Of a stretch of DNA of 16,768 bases, positions 14,473-16,768 are shown one piece after another. This DNA comes from CAYVMN01 sp964452575. GTDB lineage: Bacteria; Desulfobacterota; DSM-4660; Desulfatiglandales; Desulfatiglandaceae. Position numbers and translations under genes: made by a program. Each line of letters starts with the position of its first letter. The stretch's first letter is position 1. The DNA lies in contig CAYVMN010000098.1 of NCBI GenBank assembly GCA_964452575.1, positions 1 to 16,768 of the forward strand, read 5' to 3'. The notes under the pieces are model-generated. The model made no database searches. It was not told where the DNA came from and saw nothing but the letters and a program-made list of their open reading frames with translations.

Positions 14473-14964
14473 ATGTGTTGGACATTGATTGCCTTTGCGA
14501 TAATTTTTGGATTATTCCTTGCACTGGCCGGTGTCTTTGGTTGCATTTTCCCTGTCATCCCTGGTCCGCCCCTTGGCTATTTGGCGCTAATTATCCTCTC
14601 CTGGGTCAAGGGCTGGAAGCCATTTAGTTCTACCTTCTTGATTATTATGGCGGCCCTAACTATACTAGTGAGCATTTCCGACTATCTGATCCCTGCTATC
14701 AGTGCAAAGAAATACGGGGCATCAAGATTGAGCCTGTGGTTTTCCATTGGTGGTATGGTGACAGGACTCTTCCTTTTCCCGCCTTGGGCTATGGTTATAG
14801 GGGCATTCCTGGGGGCCTTTGCCGGGGAGTTCCTCGCAGGGGGAGAGGGAAAAAGCGCCATTCGGGCCGGATGGGGCGTATTTGTGGGAACTATGCTGAG
14901 CACTGGACTGAGGCTGGCCTTGTCAGGCGTCATGCTCTTTTTGTACATCAGAGAGATGTTTTGA
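14473..14964 (+). CDS. DUF456 family membrane protein
   Basis: The product is a 163-residue inner-membrane protein with glycine-rich hydrophobic segments throughout. The first part, LALAGVFGCIFPVIPGPPLG (residues 16-35), carries the family's G.....P..PG..L pattern. The second half has DYLIPAISAKKYGASRLSLW and a Gly-rich PPWAMVIGAFLGAFAGEFLA, as is usual for DUF456. About five membrane segments can be counted. A good AGGAG site lies 9 bases before the ATG. It starts 41 bases after the DUF72 gene and precedes a lipoprotein gene on the same strand, so the three could be co-transcribed. The function is unknown. Confidence 0.88.
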   Translation: MCWTLIAFAIIFGLFLALAGVFGCIFPVIPGPPLGYLALIILSWVKGWKPFSSTFLIIMAALTILVSISDYLIPAISAKKYGASRLSLWFSIGGMVTGLFLFPPWAMVIGAFLGAFAGEFLAGGEGKSAIRAGWGVFVGTMLSTGLRLALSGVMLFLYIREMF

Positions 14965-15054
14965 TGGCTCCACGGTATGTCAAGACATGCCCTTGTAATA
15001 GGTGGCCGGCCGCCGCGGGTTCTTTGTAAGAGAAAAGACCAGAAGGAGGAGACC

Positions 15055-15501
15055 ATGAAATATATGAAGATACTACTGCCATTCTTTCTCATATCTATTG
15101 TGGTAGTGCCCGGGGGTTGCGGGAATTACCACTTGCCTACCGGCAAAGGGTATACCCAGTTATGCCAAAGCTATGTGGGGCATGACCCAAATGATCTGAT
15201 CAATCAGTGGGGAGCTCCCGGCAGGATTTATAATACACCTGATAAAGGGGAAGTGCTTGTCTATGTGGAGACGAGAGACGAATATACCCTCAACCCCTTG
15301 GCCCATTCCGCGCTAATAGAGTACCCCCCACGCATTGATCCCCGAAAAGATCAACCGGATATGGTAGGAGACGTGATTGGACGATCTGTTCCTTCTATGG
15401 ACTATTGCATCACCTACTTTGAGGTAAACCAAGACAAAAAGATCGTGAGGGCGATCTGGAAGGGTGATTGTAAGGCGATAGAGAGGGATAAAGTGAAGTA
15501 G
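15055..15501 (+). CDS. Small lipoprotein, 148 aa
   Basis: The ATG at 15055 is chosen because AAGGAGGAG lies just before it and the protein then begins with a lipoprotein signal (MKYMKILLPFFLISIVVVPGGC). Cys22 is the probable lipidation site; the PGGC box is a little unusual. A longer frame from 14977 would bury this signal. The mature part begins GNYHLPTGKGYTQLCQSYVG, followed by HDPNDLINQWGAPGRIYNTP and KGEVLVYVE. This resembles the SmpA/OmlA-like pattern in which a short 'W G.P' helix-turn precedes strands. Its C-terminal YCITYFEVNQDKKIVRAIWK also fits that fold. I call it only a lipoprotein of unknown role. It may be co-transcribed with the DUF456 gene 90 bases upstream. Confidence 0.78.
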   Translation: MKYMKILLPFFLISIVVVPGGCGNYHLPTGKGYTQLCQSYVGHDPNDLINQWGAPGRIYNTPDKGEVLVYVETRDEYTLNPLAHSALIEYPPRIDPRKDQPDMVGDVIGRSVPSMDYCITYFEVNQDKKIVRAIWKGDCKAIERDKVK

Positions 15502-15859
15502 CGTATAGAGATTCTACCATTTTCCGGCGCTCTAATGTGACCTCAATTGCCCCCGATGCTGCAAGGGGTTTGAAACATATATCAACTCCTAGTCTTGTAT
15601 AAGAACTGTTTTCGAGAATCTGGGAACCCGCCTTCGCACTCATGACTAAACAGGACTATTAGACTGATCATGAAGAAAGGATCTGTTCAAAGGGGCCTTC
15701 AGGCAATGGGCTGAATTGCTGAGAGAACCACGGGACTATGTAGAGAAAAAAGGAAAATGACCAGGTCCGTGGGCATCTTCTTTACGAGCCGATGGGGAAA
15801 ATCCAGGGCCGGCAAAAAGGCTCAGGACCTGAGAAAGGGGATAGGAGGGAAAAGAGCAA
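15502..15859. other. Spacer before larB with a coding remnant and a structured leader
   Basis: The first 170 bases show nothing clear. A remnant frame lies at 15674-15760. After it, CAGGTCC (15762-15768) and GGACCTG (15825-15831) are exact reverse complements, and GAGCC (15786-15790) pairs with GGCTC (15819-15823) inside them. The larB leader could therefore fold, but it matches no riboswitch class I know. The ribosome site AGGAGGG for larB is at the end. Confidence 0.35.
15674..15760 (+). pseudogene. Short C-terminal coding remnant
   Basis: This frame, bounded by TGA at both ends, reads RKDLFKGAFRQWAELLREPR and then DYVEKKGK. It looks like the natural helical, charged C-terminus of a protein rather than chance sequence, but has no start codon and I cannot name the family. 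It may be the last piece of a deleted gene. Confidence 0.3.
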
Positions 15860-16609
15860 TTGGATCAAAATTCTTTAAGGGAACTCCTGGTTCTCTTGGC
15901 CAAAGGCCAGATCACCGTTGAAGAGGGCATGGAGAGGCTCAAGGGCCTACCTTTCGAAGATATCGGCTTTGCCTGCGTGGATCATCACAGGGGACTGAGG
16001 AGGGGCCTATCAGAGGTCATATTCGGCGAAGGGAAAGAGATAAACGAGATCGTGGCGATTATGGAAGAGATGCTTGGCCAAGGGGATAACATCCTTGTCA
16101 CGCGTCTTTCTAAGGAAAAGGCCAAAGAGATCCTAGGCAAGTTCCCAGACAGTACCTACCATAATAGGGCCAGGGTGCTGACCCTAATCAGGCGTGATAT
16201 AGAGACATCGGGCAGAGGAACAATCCTAATTGTGAGCGCCGGGACATCCGATATCCCCATAGCAGAGGAGGCCGCCATCACGGCGAGGTTCATGGGAAAC
16301 CGTGTGGATACCGTATATGATGTGGGGGTTTCTGGACTCCACAGGTTACTGGCCCACAGGGAAAGGCTAATGAACTCCTCGGTAATCGTGGTGGCCGCAG
16401 GGATGGAAGGAGCGCTTCCGAGTGTTGTCGGGGGACTGGTTGATAAACCCGTGATAGCGGTTCCGACCAGTGTAGGATATGGAACGAGCTTCCAGGGGAT
16501 TGCTGCACTGCTGGGTATGCTCAACTCCTGTGCGGCCGGCGTCACTGTGGTGAATATTGATAATGGCTTTGGCGCGGGGTATGCTGCCAGTCTGATCAAC
16601 AGGGGCTGA
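15860..16609 (+). CDS. larB: LarB, nickel-pincer cofactor biosynthesis protein
   Basis: LarB carries out the first step of nickel-pincer nucleotide synthesis. It carboxylates the pyridinium ring of nicotinic acid adenine dinucleotide and cleaves the diphosphate, giving the biscarboxylated mononucleotide used by LarE and LarC. The 249 residues fit the family's length. The N-terminal part has the conserved GFACVDHHRGLRRGLSEVIF (36-55) with GEGK after it. The C-terminal PurE-like part has VSAGTSDIPIAEEAA (125-139), VVAAGMEGALPSVVGG (177-192), VPTSVGYGTSFQG (201-213) and LNSCAAGV (221-228). Cys224 corresponds to the cysteine known to attack the substrate ring. The start is a TTG, supported by AGGAGGG upstream. 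larC and larE are not in the window; a repeat element follows 8 bases after the stop. Confidence 0.95.
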   Translation: MDQNSLRELLVLLAKGQITVEEGMERLKGLPFEDIGFACVDHHRGLRRGLSEVIFGEGKEINEIVAIMEEMLGQGDNILVTRLSKEKAKEILGKFPDSTYHNRARVLTLIRRDIETSGRGTILIVSAGTSDIPIAEEAAITARFMGNRVDTVYDVGVSGLHRLLAHRERLMNSSVIVVAAGMEGALPSVVGGLVDKPVIAVPTSVGYGTSFQGIAALLGMLNSCAAGVTVVNIDNGFGAGYAASLINRG

Positions 16610-16616
16610 CAAGGTC

Positions 16617-16768
16617 GTAACACTTTAGCGCTTTGAAAGATAGGCCGCCTCCAGCCCGGAGGGAGGACCGTGAGGGTCTTTTTTCCAAAGGACGTAAAGG
16701 ACGGCATCATTTTATAGAACGGCAGTGAGGTCTTAAACCTCGTTACAAAACAGCCCCATAGGAGGACG
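16617..16768. repeat. Long palindromic element, copy 2, cut by the window edge
   Basis: It starts GTAACACTTTAGCGCTTTGA right after larB, matching the outer arm of copy 1. From 16665 to the end, 104 bases align without gaps to 12973-13076 with six differences. Between them lies GCCTCCAGCCCGGAGGGA, which corresponds to the right arm of copy 1 read in reverse (13193-13215), so this copy keeps an arm portion that copy 1 has lost on its left. The right half lies outside the window. Confidence 0.75.

Noticed and set aside
15762..15859. A known riboswitch before larB
   Set aside because: The stems do not match conserved cores of the classes I can recall; it is kept only as a low-interest structured leader.
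15757..15921. A 54-codon frame, ATGA-overlapping the remnant and overlapping larB's start
   Set aside because: It overlaps larB in another frame, is highly basic and matches nothing; larB has the better ribosome site.
16156..16710. A 184-codon minus-strand frame
   Set aside because: It is antisense to larB for most of its length and enters the repeat at its start.

Overview
The window looks like a piece of a bacterial chromosome, most likely from the Desulfobacterota/Deltaproteobacteria. This placement is an inference from gene content: an IPTL-CTERM protein, a RAYT relic with REP-like repeats, a lone larB, a DUF72 protein and an unusual Opp-type transporter. It has not been tested by phylogeny. 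Coding density is uneven. The left third (about 350-4900) is gene-poor and full of relics, and the right two thirds hold intact operons and single genes.

Left region (1-6444). The window opens inside a SpoIIAA-like (STAS/SEC14-type) gene. Next come the remains of a group II intron reverse transcriptase/maturase, a short possible exported protein, the C-terminal tail of a lost TPR-adenylate cyclase, and a small exported protein whose upstream region holds a promoter with a built-in palindrome. A 950-base non-coding stretch follows, rich in inverted repeats and GGGACGTC-type REP-like ends. It leads to an intact AAA ATPase with a C-terminal DUF4143/PD-(D/E)XK-like domain. A REP-associated tyrosine transposase (RAYT), truncated at its N-terminus and frameshifted, is fused to the 3' end of that gene. 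Two more exported proteins lie on the minus strand: one with an amidotransferase-like fold and an IPTL-CTERM tail, and one small one. A 425-base palindrome-rich spacer follows.

Middle region (6445-12849). A tRNA-Gln(CTG) gene lies just downstream of a five-gene minus-strand operon for an oligopeptide/dipeptide-type ABC importer. In transcription order it encodes a substrate-binding protein, permease B, permease C, ATPase D and ATPase F. The binding protein carries an insert of about 140 residues and no lipobox. Permease C carries about 70 extra residues with two additional hydrophobic helices. The two unusual subunits may belong together.

Right region (12850-16768). A long palindromic element of about 308 bp sits between the transporter operon and a divergent plus-strand series: a DUF72 protein, a DUF456 membrane protein, a lipoprotein, and larB. 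larB encodes the first enzyme of nickel-pincer nucleotide cofactor synthesis, starts with TTG and has its catalytic cysteine. A second copy of the palindromic element begins 8 bases after larB and runs off the window.

I found no CRISPR array, prophage or defence cluster. The most unusual items are the palindromic repeat family, the RAYT/REP debris and the two enlarged transporter subunits.
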